Of a stretch of DNA of 64,000 bases, positions 17,185 through 25,993 are shown piece after piece (position 1 is the stretch's first letter; each line of letters opens with the position of its first letter). The stretch lies in NCBI RefSeq assembly GCF_052115445.1, contig NZ_JBFRGR010000013.1, positions 121,196 to 185,195 on the forward strand. The letters run 5' to 3'. This DNA comes from Paenibacillus_E sp052115445 (lineage in GTDB: Bacteria > Bacillota > Bacilli > Paenibacillales > NBRC-103111). Position numbers and translations under genes: made by a program. The notes under the pieces are model-generated. The model saw only the letters and a program-made list of their open reading frames with translations, was not told where the DNA came from and made no database searches.

Positions 17185-18225
17185 CTAATTATTTAAAATG
17201 ACGTTCTGGCCCTCCGTTAGCCCTGTTCGGATTTCTACTTCCGTAGCGGAGACAAGCCCCTTCTCAACATCGACTTCTTTGCGGCTCTCGCCATTCAGCA
17301 CTTGCACATAATCTCGACCTAGATAGGAACGGAGACCTGTTCTTGGAATAATAAGGATGTTATCACGTTTCTCTACGATGATCGTCATATCTCCAGATGC
17401 CCCGATCTCTGCGCCAGCTGTGCCTTCTGGAATTCCTACTATGATCGTTTTGGCATTTCTATCAGCTATCTGCTTATTATCGCTCCGTGGAGCACTTGAA
17501 GGGGTCTGAAGCACTTTACCTGGCACCACACTTCCATTAGATCCGAACTTCACTTCCACGTTCATCCCCACTTCAATTCCTGTAAGCGTTCCACTGTCCG
17601 GTGCTTCATAAAATAACTGCAGCTTACTCGGATCTGACACAACGACTAGCGTGCTGTAAGCATCCACCATATTTCCTTGTTGAGCTTCCGTCACGTAGGT
17701 AACGATGCCTCCGGCTTCAGCTATTAGTTTTGTTTTCGCCAATTCAGTTTGTAGATTGGTTAGCTGCAGCTGCGCTGCTTCCACATCGATAGCCTTAAGA
17801 CGAATAGACCACTCTTGGTCAGACGAAGTCGAGGACATCTTAACTTGTGTATAAGCGATCTGAGCCTTCTCCAGATTTAACTTCTGCAAGGCAATTTTCG
17901 TTTCTAAATCACCCTGCTCTAGTTCTGCAAGCACATCCCCCTGCTTCACGATATCCCCTGATTTGACACGTAATCCAGCAAGTCGGTGACCCGATTCTTT
18001 AAAAAAATAATTAGTCGTTCTGCTCGATCTTAGTGTCGCCATCGCACTGACTTTCCTCGTAATGGAGCCTTTCTTCACTTCATACAGCTCAAAGTTTTCT
18101 TTGACTGGCTTTACCAGAGGCGGCTTCAACGCTTCTTCTTCTTTGGGCAGCAACGAGCAGCCAGCAAGTATGAGAAGAGCACCTGATAGCAGCACAAGCC
18201 TTGATGCGATTTTATTAACCTTCAT
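17185..18225 (-). CDS. Membrane-fusion (HlyD/RND-type) adaptor lipoprotein of ABC exporter
   Basis: A 346-residue periplasmic-adaptor-like protein tethered by lipid: signal LVLLSGALLILAGC ends in the lipobox cysteine (about residue 23). It has the split lipoyl/biotinyl halves (GLRVKSGDIVKQGDVLAELE and KLIAEAGGIVTYV) flanking a coiled-coil hairpin, and a beta-barrel (VGMNVEVKFG). I set the start at 18225, where MKVNK gives a normal lipoprotein signal and the ATG overlaps the upstream ATPase stop by 11 bases; a longer reading from 18261 adds residues ahead of the signal. Works with the FtsX-like permease downstream. Confidence 0.87.
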   Translation of the reverse strand: MKVNKIASRLVLLSGALLILAGCSLLPKEEEALKPPLVKPVKENFELYEVKKGSITRKVSAMATLRSSRTTNYFFKESGHRLAGLRVKSGDIVKQGDVLAELEQGDLETKIALQKLNLEKAQIAYTQVKMSSTSSDQEWSIRLKAIDVEAAQLQLTNLQTELAKTKLIAEAGGIVTYVTEAQQGNMVDAYSTLVVVSDPSKLQLFYEAPDSGTLTGIEVGMNVEVKFGSNGSVVPGKVLQTPSSAPRSDNKQIADRNAKTIIVGIPEGTAGAEIGASGDMTIIVEKRDNILIIPRTGLRSYLGRDYVQVLNGESRKEVDVEKGLVSATEVEIRTGLTEGQNVILNN

Positions 18226-18919
18226 CGACAATGGAACCATCCTCCAATGCATAAACTTCATCTACAATTTCCATAATCGCCAAATCATGCGTAGTCAAAA
18301 TTATGGTCATCCCTTCCTTCACTAAATCCTTGAATAGTTTGAGAATCTGAAGCCCCATTCGACTATCTAACTCCGCCGTAGGCTCATCTGCCAGAATCAG
18401 CTTAGGCTTATGAGCAATCGCTCTTGCTATGGCAACTCGCTGTTGTTCTCCGCCAGATAGTTCATAGGGTCGATGTTTCATTCTCGCCTTTAACCCCACG
18501 AATTGCAGTGCCTCTTCAGCAAGCGTCCTGTATTGACTGGGAGGTACACCCGATATACGCAGACCAAACTCAACATTTTCGTAAGCGGACATATACGGCA
18601 CTAAGGCAAACGATTGGAAAATAAGCCCGATTTGCTTCCGTCTAAGTTCATTTCGCTTGGATTCAGAGAGTGTGCTGATCTCCATCCCTTCCAAGTAAAC
18701 GGCACCTTCGGACGGATGATCCAATGCGCCTATGATGTTAAGTAACGTTGTTTTCCCTGAACCGGATCTTCCACGCAAGGCTACGAGTCTGCCTCTGGGA
18801 ATCGAGAGATTCGCTCCGCGCAAGGCATGAACCGAACCGGACCCCTTTCCAAATACACGTGTTACACCAATGGCTTGCACCATAGGAACCTGATTGTCCT
18901 GCATAGTCAAAGTGAACAC
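18215..18919 (-). CDS. ABC transporter ATPase (MacB/LolD type)
   Basis: First gene of the exporter operon, 234 residues. It has Walker A GRSGSGKTT, signature LSGGEQQRVAIARA, Walker B LILADEPTAELD and H-loop TTHD. The start is read as GTG at 18919; an in-frame ATG 15 bases later (18904) is nearly as good, since GGGGTG lies upstream of it. Its end overlaps the adaptor gene. The operon thus encodes two different ATPases (this one and the one at 13359-14243) but only one permease. A 14-bp palindrome lies 37 bases upstream. Confidence 0.88.
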   Translation of the reverse strand: MFTLTMQDNQVPMVQAIGVTRVFGKGSGSVHALRGANLSIPRGRLVALRGRSGSGKTTLLNIIGALDHPSEGAVYLEGMEISTLSESKRNELRRKQIGLIFQSFALVPYMSAYENVEFGLRISGVPPSQYRTLAEEALQFVGLKARMKHRPYELSGGEQQRVAIARAIAHKPKLILADEPTAELDSRMGLQILKLFKDLVKEGMTIILTTHDLAIMEIVDEVYALEDGSIVDEG

Positions 18920-18955
18920 CCCATCTTTACGCTAATCCTGCATCTTCTCTATAAA

Positions 18956-18969
18956 TGTAAACCTTTACA
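18956..18969 (-). promoter_or_regulatory. Perfect TGTAAA-N2-TTTACA dyad upstream of exporter operon
   Basis: TGTAAACCTTTACA is a perfect 6-2-6 dyad located 37-50 bases upstream of the first ATPase start. It matches the CcpA cre consensus except for the central CG, which is normally conserved. It could be a LacI-family or other operator; the regulator is unknown. Confidence 0.5.
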
Positions 18970-18970
18970 T

Positions 18971-19015
18971 AACAAATAAACAGACTGCCTTTGTTGGAAA
19001 AGGTGTCTGTTTGTT
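18971..19015 (-). terminator. Terminator after response regulator gene
   Basis: AACAAATAAACAGAC (18971-18985) pairs with GTCTGTTTGTT (19005-19015), with an inner CCTTT/AAAGG pair. It lies about 45 bases past the stop of the minus-strand response regulator and before the exporter promoter. Confidence 0.6.
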
Positions 19016-19060
19016 CGTTTTTGTGAGACCATACTAACTAAGTGGACATTTCGTAACGGT

Positions 19061-20626
19061 TTAATTCGGCTTCTCGAACTCTTTCGGTGAACAACCGACA
19101 ACACGCTTGAACGTTTTGGCAAATGTTTTGGCATCAGGAAAGCCTACGGCGTCCGCTACTTCATATACTTTCATTTCGCCCGCACGCAGCCTCCGCTTCG
19201 CTTCCTCCATTCGAATTCGAGTCAGCGTTTCACTCAGAGATTCTCCGATTTCCTTACTATATAAATCACTTAAATAGCTGCGGCTAAGCCTGACATGATC
19301 AGCCATATCCGATGTACTGATCGGTGAGGCATAATTCTCTCGCATATACGTGAGTACCTTCCGGATAAACGGATTGGCGGAGCGATGCTTCTGATCGTTC
19401 CCAAGCGCCATTTGATGCTCGCTGAGCGTGCTCATCGCTTGCAGAAGAAACAGCTGCACCTGTTCAAAGCTGGCGAATTGCTGAAGTGCTTTGTTATGTA
19501 CAAACAACTCTTCATAGCGATCTATCTCCGCATAGCCGCGTTCACGAGCATAACCCGCGGCTAGCGCAAGCAGCTCTTGGATAAAAGGCAGCACCCGCTC
19601 CTTCTCAGGGCGCTGCTCCCTCAGTCTCGCGCAGAGAACGTCCGCGTGATGCAGATACCCTTCGCTGTTATCGTGCACGATACAGCGCAGCAGGTCGCTG
19701 CGTATGTCATACGGCAGCGCTGCAGTTGGCTTGCTTGCGGCCTCCGGCGCAAGCACAATTCGGCGATTCCGGCTCATGCCGTAGAATCGCTCGTGCAGCT
19801 GCTGCGCATGAAGCGCCGCAGCAGGCTGCACATCTTGGAGCCGGCGGAGGACGACGCCGGCTCCAATGAACCAGTCCGGCGCGTCTGCTAGCCGGACCTG
19901 CGCAGCGCGCTCGAGCGCTGCGGCAGCGGCGAGAGCGCCGCCGTCTGTGGCTGCTGCTGCCGGCATGAGCAGCAGCACGCTGTCCGCGGCCAGCGGCAGC
20001 GCCGCGAGGCAGCCGGTCCAGCGCCAGCCCGTGGCAGCGGCGCTGGCACCGGTGTGCAGCAGCAGGCTGACTAGGCTGCTAGCTGCATCTGCCCTTGAAC
20101 TGCCTGCTGCTGCGCCGAACAGTTCAGCCTGCAGCTCTGCTTCGCCCACTCCCGACTGCAGATAGGCCTGCAGTCGGGTCGATAGCTGCATCTGCAGGGT
20201 GGAGGCAAGCTCCAGCTCTCGCAGCCCCTGCTCCCTTCGCTCATTTCGCTGTATTTCCAGATCGCGCTTAACGCCAACCAAGATGTCCATTAACGACTCG
20301 GGCTCCATCGTTGGTTTCAGAATATAGTCTTTGGCTCCCAGCTTCATCGCTTCTTTGACATAAGTGAAGTCATCCATACAGCTCAGGACAACGCTGCTGA
20401 TCGGTCTTGAACATTCTTTGAGCTTTCGTATTAAAGCTAAGCCATCCATTCGAGGCATAATGAGATCAGTTATGACGATATCGATATGTAAGGCATCAAT
20501 AAGCTCATATGCTTCCATGCCATCCTCTGCATCACCCGCATAAGTAAAGCCAAAATGTTCCCAATCTACCAACTCTCGCAAACCTTGCCGAATGATAGGT
20601 TCATCATCCACCACAAGCACATTCAT
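19061..20626 (-). CDS. Response regulator, CheY plus AraC output (YesN type)
   Basis: A 521-residue regulator. The receiver domain (1-120) has acidic pocket VVDDEP, phospho-acceptor Asp54 in VITDLIMPRMDG and the lysine of YILKPT (about 104). The C-terminal 100 residues form two AraC helix-turn-helix motifs (ISTSDMADHVRLSRSYLSDLY and VYEVADAVGFPDAKTFAKTF). The start is 20626, with GAGGAG 10 bases upstream. The linker (about 165-290) is very Ala-rich and its DNA (about 19,600-20,160) is far more GC-rich than the flanks. It pairs with the YesM-type kinase ending 8 bases upstream of its start. Targets are probably nearby transport genes. Confidence 0.88.
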   Translation of the reverse strand: MNVLVVDDEPIIRQGLRELVDWEHFGFTYAGDAEDGMEAYELIDALHIDIVITDLIMPRMDGLALIRKLKECSRPISSVVLSCMDDFTYVKEAMKLGAKDYILKPTMEPESLMDILVGVKRDLEIQRNERREQGLRELELASTLQMQLSTRLQAYLQSGVGEAELQAELFGAAAGSSRADAASSLVSLLLHTGASAAATGWRWTGCLAALPLAADSVLLLMPAAAATDGGALAAAAALERAAQVRLADAPDWFIGAGVVLRRLQDVQPAAALHAQQLHERFYGMSRNRRIVLAPEAASKPTAALPYDIRSDLLRCIVHDNSEGYLHHADVLCARLREQRPEKERVLPFIQELLALAAGYARERGYAEIDRYEELFVHNKALQQFASFEQVQLFLLQAMSTLSEHQMALGNDQKHRSANPFIRKVLTYMRENYASPISTSDMADHVRLSRSYLSDLYSKEIGESLSETLTRIRMEEAKRRLRAGEMKVYEVADAVGFPDAKTFAKTFKRVVGCSPKEFEKPN

Positions 20627-20633
20627 GTACGCT

Positions 20634-22388
20634 TCACTCCTCACCTTGATGAATGGGAAGAAACATGCGAACCGTGGTTCCTTCTCCGGGTTTACTGCTA
20701 ATATGCATTTTGTACTCGGGTCCATAGATCAGCTTTATTTTCTCTCGAATATGTGAAATCCCCACACCGCTCATGCGCTCCTTCAACATACGATCAGCCT
20801 GCGCACCTCCAGTTCCAGTTGCAGCCATCGCATTCCACGCTGAGCCGCCCTCTTCGACCTGCATACCTACCCCATTATCTTCCACTTGGCAAAATAATAG
20901 ATCACGATCTAACCATGTCCGAATCGTAATCATGCCTTCACGCTTGGTTGGACCAATGCCGTGAATGATCGCGTTCTCCACCAACGGTTGTAAGAGCATC
21001 CTGGGAACTAAACAACCTAATGTGATGTCATCTACTTGCATATCCATCTGAATGCGATCCCCATAACGAAATCGTTGAATTTCCATGTAATCATGCGTTA
21101 AACCAATTTCATCACGTAAGGTGATAAAGTCCCCTTTTTTACCTAAGCTAGCTTGCAAAAGTCGAACTAACGCGCTAACTACCTCTGAGATCTGAGGTGT
21201 CTTATGGATTTTGGCCACCCATTTGATCGTATTCAATGTATTGTATAGAAAGTGGGGATTCAATTGATAATGGAGTGCTTCCATTTCCGCTTCTTTCTTC
21301 AGGGATTCCTCCCGCTTCACCTGCTTAATTAAATCTTCCAATCGATTCAACATCTGATTGTAGCTCTCGCCCACTTGCGTCCAGTCATCCGAACTTTTGA
21401 ACGTCCAATAAGCCCTCAGATCGCCTCGCTCTGCACGATTCATTAATGCTTTCAGAACATAAAGCGGCTTCGTCACAGCGTTGATAAAGAGAAGCAACCC
21501 ACCTAGGCTAAGTGCGATTACGAAAGTGATGAGGGCGATGAGCCAAGTACGGTAATTAGGAAATACATCTAGAAGGCCTACTGGCATAGGAGCTTCATAA
21601 TACGATAACCACGGAATATTTCCGGTTACCTCCATTTGTTTCACTGAATGAATCATCTTCCCATCCCTATACACGCTGTCAACTGGTGTGTCTGCTCCTT
21701 GCAGCAAATCCCCAGTGTAAACACCTTCTCGATACAGCACCCGTTGATCTGGATCCATCAATACATAGGTATGTGTTGGACTCTTTACTGTGAACTCCTT
21801 CCAAACCTTGTTCATATTCATCCAAACTGTAAGCTTACCAAGTTCTTGCGTACTTGAACTGTCTATAATTGACTCCGAATAGGTCATTAGATAGGCGTTA
21901 TTACGACTTGATTCTTCTCCTAACGGCTCAAAACGTTTGTTCGTACGTTTCACTTGTGCAACGAATGCTCCATCCGTTTCCCCAGTATGCGCACATAACG
22001 TTCTATTGGTTGACTGAACGGTCAGACATGCCTGCTCGATATAACGTGTATGCATCGTTTGCTCGGATAACAAGTTATTCACATAGGTACTCAGTTCTTT
22101 GGCAGTCTGTGAAGAAGTATCGTTGAGTTTCGTATAAGAAATTAGGCCGTAGTCCGCTGCGTGTCGATGTGCCATCTCCGCTGTATAGCGTAATTCTTGC
22201 TGTAATCCTGTGATGATTTGATCATGTTGTACATCCACGGCATGCATGACCGTTTTGTCCATGTAAGCTGTGAACTGCTGATAGCCCACATACAGCACAA
22301 GTCCTAGTGGCAAGGAAACCGCCAGAAATACATAGAGAAACACACGAAGTTGGAATCGATTCGTGAGGTGAGAGAACAACGATGGCAT
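20634..22388 (-). CDS. Sensor histidine kinase, YesM type
   Basis: A 584-residue membrane kinase. It has a transmembrane segment at about 13-35, an extracellular sensor domain to about 295, a second segment (about 300-322), a HAMP region, and the YesM-family phospho-acceptor NPHFLYNTLN (His379). The ATPase domain has PLVENAIIHG and VEDNGVGM, with GEGTTVRMFLP at the end. AAAGGTGA precedes the ATG. It is cotranscribed with its response regulator downstream and probably senses an extracellular carbohydrate or cell-wall-related signal. The adjacent ABC exporter on the same strand is separated by a terminator, so linkage to it is uncertain. Confidence 0.9.
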   Translation of the reverse strand: MPSLFSHLTNRFQLRVFLYVFLAVSLPLGLVLYVGYQQFTAYMDKTVMHAVDVQHDQIITGLQQELRYTAEMAHRHAADYGLISYTKLNDTSSQTAKELSTYVNNLLSEQTMHTRYIEQACLTVQSTNRTLCAHTGETDGAFVAQVKRTNKRFEPLGEESSRNNAYLMTYSESIIDSSSTQELGKLTVWMNMNKVWKEFTVKSPTHTYVLMDPDQRVLYREGVYTGDLLQGADTPVDSVYRDGKMIHSVKQMEVTGNIPWLSYYEAPMPVGLLDVFPNYRTWLIALITFVIALSLGGLLLFINAVTKPLYVLKALMNRAERGDLRAYWTFKSSDDWTQVGESYNQMLNRLEDLIKQVKREESLKKEAEMEALHYQLNPHFLYNTLNTIKWVAKIHKTPQISEVVSALVRLLQASLGKKGDFITLRDEIGLTHDYMEIQRFRYGDRIQMDMQVDDITLGCLVPRMLLQPLVENAIIHGIGPTKREGMITIRTWLDRDLLFCQVEDNGVGMQVEEGGSAWNAMAATGTGGAQADRMLKERMSGVGISHIREKIKLIYGPEYKMHISSKPGEGTTVRMFLPIHQGEE

Positions 22389-22589
22389 ATGTCACCTTTC
22401 ATTTGCGAATGGATAGTTATCTGAATGAACTTATTTTCTATCATAGCATATTGGAAATTTTTGTAGCTTCATTTTTTTTGTTTAAAATGCGGGGAAATCC
22501 CCCTATTTTCTTGCTTATTTAGAGCATTCAGTCTACAATACTTCCATCAATTGAAATCGTTATCATTCAACTTAAGGATTGGGTACGTA

Positions 22590-24365
22590 ATGGGCAAACT
22601 AAGAGCTTTCAAAAATAGCATTTTCGGACGGTTATTCCTTACATTCATCCTGCTTAGTATCATACCCATGAGTGCAATTGGCTTGGTGTCCTTCAAGGTA
22701 TCCGAGAGGCTTCTTGATGCCCAAGTTAGTCGGTCCAATACGGATACACTGGAACAAATGGATAAAAACATCAACGTCCTGCTTGACCAAGTTACAGCTA
22801 TCGTTAACATTTACAATATGAATAATGAGCTTGAAGCTAATCTTACGAAAACGTATACCAATATTTACGAGCAGCTGCTAGATCAAGCCAAAGTAGAAAA
22901 TAGCATGCTGCGGTATTCCTTCGCCTTCGATTGGCTCAATTTCCAATCCTTTTTGATCGGTCAAAATGGCTTAATCTATACCCAGAATTATCAGAATAAC
23001 ATTGTCGATCCAACTAGATTACTCAGTTACAATTGGAAGGAATTATTAGCTGCATCGCCTGACCGTATAACCTGGTTAAGCACTCATAAAAGCTTCTTAA
23101 AAAACAATGAAGATAGCAATGTGTTCACAGCTGCCAAATTACTTCAAACGGATAACACTAATAAATCGTATGGTGTATTCGTGCTTAGCGTCAAAGAGAC
23201 TAGCTTATACAACATTTATAAGGGATTATTAAGTGAAGGCAAAGACATCTTTATCGTTGATGAGAACATGAATATTATTTCCAATAGCACTCGTGGCCTA
23301 GTTGGCAGCAAGCTTGCGGATGATCCCAATTTGGAGAAGTTGACTGCAAATAAGGAAAATTACAATGTCTCCATGATCAATAACCAGAAATACCTTACGC
23401 TTTACAAAAAAGTAAACCGAATGAATTGGTATATTGTTGAACGAATTCCTATGACTTTAATTTATAAAGATATTGATGTGCTGAAATCCAAAATATTTTA
23501 CATCGCATTTATCTGCATTCTGCTGTCCCTCATTGCCGCTGTATTAATCTCACGCACATTTTCCTTGCCGCTGCGCAAGTTGTCTAGGCGGATACAAAGC
23601 TATGTGCTCAAAGGCAATGTGCAAACGGTCAAAGTAAATGCTCCAGTGAATGAGATGAATCTATTAGCAACGGAATATGATAAGATGATTCACAAACTAG
23701 AGAGCACCATTAGCGAATTAGTCAAAAATCAAGAAGAGAAACGTGTGGCGGAGCTCCAAGCTCTGCAGATGCAAATTAATCCGCATTTTTTATACAATAC
23801 ACTCAATTCTATTAAATGCCTTGTCTGGGTACAGAAAACACATCTCATTGAACCGACGATCAATGCGCTCGTCAATCTGCTAGAGCACACCATCAATCGC
23901 AGTCATGAGTACATTAGCATCAAAGATGAAGTCGAGAATATGGACCATTACATCTATATCCAGCAAATTAGAACGTCTAATCCGATTACGATGCATTACC
24001 ATATTGATGAAGAGCTTTTGTCGTATAAACTGCCTAAGCTGCTCTTACAACCTATCATTGAAAATGCGATTTTCCATGGGCTTGAACCTAATTCGTCCGA
24101 GGGAACGATCTCGGTCTATGGCTCTCGCTATCGGGATGGTATACGTATTGAAATTATCGATAACGGCGTAGGCATGACAGAACAAGAAATCGAATCCATT
24201 TGGGATGATTCAGGTGAACGAGCTCATTCACGTTTCAGTGGTATTGGCGTTCGGAATGTGGATGAGCGTTTGAAATTAAATTTTGGCAGACTATACGGTT
24301 TAACGATCACTAGTCAACCTGGTAAGGGCACCTCAGTAGCCCTGACACTTCCTATCGTACTCTAA
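22590..24365 (+). CDS. Sensor histidine kinase, YesM type (second pair)
   Basis: A 591-residue kinase divergent from the previous pair. It has transmembrane segments at about 15-35 and about 290-312, an extracellular dCache-like sensor between them, HAMP, phospho-acceptor NPHFLYNTLN (His399), then PIIENAIFHG and IIDNGVGM of the ATPase domain. I choose ATG 22590 because AAGGAT lies about 10 bases upstream; a TTG at 22551 lacks a good site. It is followed 18 bases later by its response regulator. The pair converges on the SLH-glycoside hydrolase gene, so it likely senses the glycan handled by that operon; this is inference from position. Confidence 0.9.
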   Translation: MGKLRAFKNSIFGRLFLTFILLSIIPMSAIGLVSFKVSERLLDAQVSRSNTDTLEQMDKNINVLLDQVTAIVNIYNMNNELEANLTKTYTNIYEQLLDQAKVENSMLRYSFAFDWLNFQSFLIGQNGLIYTQNYQNNIVDPTRLLSYNWKELLAASPDRITWLSTHKSFLKNNEDSNVFTAAKLLQTDNTNKSYGVFVLSVKETSLYNIYKGLLSEGKDIFIVDENMNIISNSTRGLVGSKLADDPNLEKLTANKENYNVSMINNQKYLTLYKKVNRMNWYIVERIPMTLIYKDIDVLKSKIFYIAFICILLSLIAAVLISRTFSLPLRKLSRRIQSYVLKGNVQTVKVNAPVNEMNLLATEYDKMIHKLESTISELVKNQEEKRVAELQALQMQINPHFLYNTLNSIKCLVWVQKTHLIEPTINALVNLLEHTINRSHEYISIKDEVENMDHYIYIQQIRTSNPITMHYHIDEELLSYKLPKLLLQPIIENAIFHGLEPNSSEGTISVYGSRYRDGIRIEIIDNGVGMTEQEIESIWDDSGERAHSRFSGIGVRNVDERLKLNFGRLYGLTITSQPGKGTSVALTLPIVL

Positions 24366-24383
24366 TGTAATGAGGTGCAAGAC

Positions 24384-25937
24384 ATGTATAAAGTCATCAT
24401 TGTTGACGACGAAAAGCTTCTGCGTCAGGGATTTATTCATATGACAGATTGGACCCGAAGTGGATTTGAAATTGTTGGCGATGCTGCCAACGGCGTTGAA
24501 GCATTGGGCCTCGTGGAACGTCTTCAACCTGACATCGTCGTCACGGATATTCGCATGCCCGTCATGGATGGCATAGAGCTTACCCGCATCCTCAAGCACT
24601 CGTACCCACATATTCAAGTGATCATTCTGAGTTCTTACAATGATTTTGATTACGTTAAAGATACGCTACAGCTGGGAGCGCTTGATTATATATTGAAGCC
24701 TAAGATGCAATATACGGACCTCGTCAATGCGATGGAAAAAGCGAAACTGACCCATCTGCAGCAAGCAAGTTCAATTCGCCCTGATAAACCAAGCAGCTTT
24801 TCCAGGCTCAGTTACTTGAAAAGTCTCTTGTCACCTAGCACGGATACGGGTGAAGTCATTCTAAATAAGCTGTCTGATTTCGATATTTCGCTGCAATCCA
24901 GCCAGTTACGCCTAATTCTGGTACAGCTTGAATATGAAGAGGGAGATTCCTTTCTTGTCGAACCCGACCAAGTGATCTCTCAAGTCATCGTCGATGAGAT
25001 ACAGAGTAAACTCAGTGAGTGGAAGAATGGCTGCTGCTTTGCGGTGAATCCGGAGCAAATCCTCATTCTCCAGAATGATTCAGATTCTAACGATCTAGGA
25101 TGGTTGACAACAAGTCTCGCCCCTTATGATGTGCAGTACTGGCTTTGTGTTAATGAAATCCTCTCAGGCTTGGAGGACATTCATTATGTATATCAACAGC
25201 TGCTTGCGATATCAAGCTTTCGATTCTATCAACCGTCCGGCACCGTATTACAAGGAGCTGACTATCGTGAACGCAGCAGTCGTTTGGAATTACAATTCAA
25301 GTTGCTGAACGACTTCATTGATAAGCAAAACTTCCAAGGACTTTATGGGCATGTCGACGCCATTGTCCAAGAGAGTCTACGCCATCAACATTATGTTGAT
25401 CCCTATGCTATGCGAAATGGGTTCATCGAAGTATTATATTATGTGATCCACCGGCTTGATGAAAAAGCATTTGATATTGAAGTGTTGAATACGCAGAAAC
25501 TTACTTTTTTCAAGGATATCGAGAACTCCCGTCATCTGGACGAATGCTTAGCTATGTTTCAGCACATTCTCATGGAGATCGAACACCAATTGAAGCACAA
25601 ACGAAATGCTCAGATGAGCCCGACCATCCAAGCCATTCTCGATTATATCCATCAACATTTTAGTGAAGACATTTCGCTTCAGTCAATTGCTCAGCAATTC
25701 CATCTGAATAAAAGTTATCTCAGCCAGCTTTTTAAAGTTCAAACAGGAGAAAATTTCAATAACTACTTAGCTCATCTGCGGATTAATGAAGCCAAGGCGA
25801 TGCTGAGAGAATCCAACCCCAATATTTATAACGTCTGCCAAGCCATTGGCTATCCGAATCCGAGTTATTTCGGTCAGGTTTTCAAGAAAATTGTTGGGAT
25901 GAAACCATCAGATTACAGCAAACTGTATCATAAATAA
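24384..25937 (+). CDS. Response regulator, CheY plus AraC output (YesN type, second pair)
   Basis: A 517-residue protein. The receiver has IIVDDEKLLRQG (5-16), phospho-acceptor Asp55 in VVTDIRMPVMDG and the lysine of YILKPKM. The middle part is of unknown fold, and the C-terminal AraC domain has ISLQSIAQQFHLNKSYLSQLF and VCQAIGYPNPSYFGQVF, then GMKPSDY. ATG 24384 has GAGGTG 6 bases upstream; a GTG at 24375 falls within that site. It ends at a terminator shared with the convergent glycoside hydrolase gene. Likely activates the sulfatase/ABC operon, but no binding site could be assigned. Confidence 0.9.
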   Translation: MYKVIIVDDEKLLRQGFIHMTDWTRSGFEIVGDAANGVEALGLVERLQPDIVVTDIRMPVMDGIELTRILKHSYPHIQVIILSSYNDFDYVKDTLQLGALDYILKPKMQYTDLVNAMEKAKLTHLQQASSIRPDKPSSFSRLSYLKSLLSPSTDTGEVILNKLSDFDISLQSSQLRLILVQLEYEEGDSFLVEPDQVISQVIVDEIQSKLSEWKNGCCFAVNPEQILILQNDSDSNDLGWLTTSLAPYDVQYWLCVNEILSGLEDIHYVYQQLLAISSFRFYQPSGTVLQGADYRERSSRLELQFKLLNDFIDKQNFQGLYGHVDAIVQESLRHQHYVDPYAMRNGFIEVLYYVIHRLDEKAFDIEVLNTQKLTFFKDIENSRHLDECLAMFQHILMEIEHQLKHKRNAQMSPTIQAILDYIHQHFSEDISLQSIAQQFHLNKSYLSQLFKVQTGENFNNYLAHLRINEAKAMLRESNPNIYNVCQAIGYPNPSYFGQVFKKIVGMKPSDYSKLYHK

Positions 25938-25979
25938 AAAGCTGTTCCCAAAGTAAACAACTCTGGGGACAGCTTTTTT
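25936..25979. terminator. Bidirectional terminator between response regulator and glycoside hydrolase
   Basis: AAAAAGCTGTTCCC (25936-25949) pairs with GGGGACAGCTTTTTT (25965-25979). Flanking A and T runs suit both convergent genes. Confidence 0.85.
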
Positions 25980-25993
25980 CTTTTCGAATCGGA

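Noticed and set aside
19577..20277. Frames within the GC-rich part of the response regulator
   Set aside because: Shadow frames caused by high GC; the real frame carries receiver and AraC domains on both sides.
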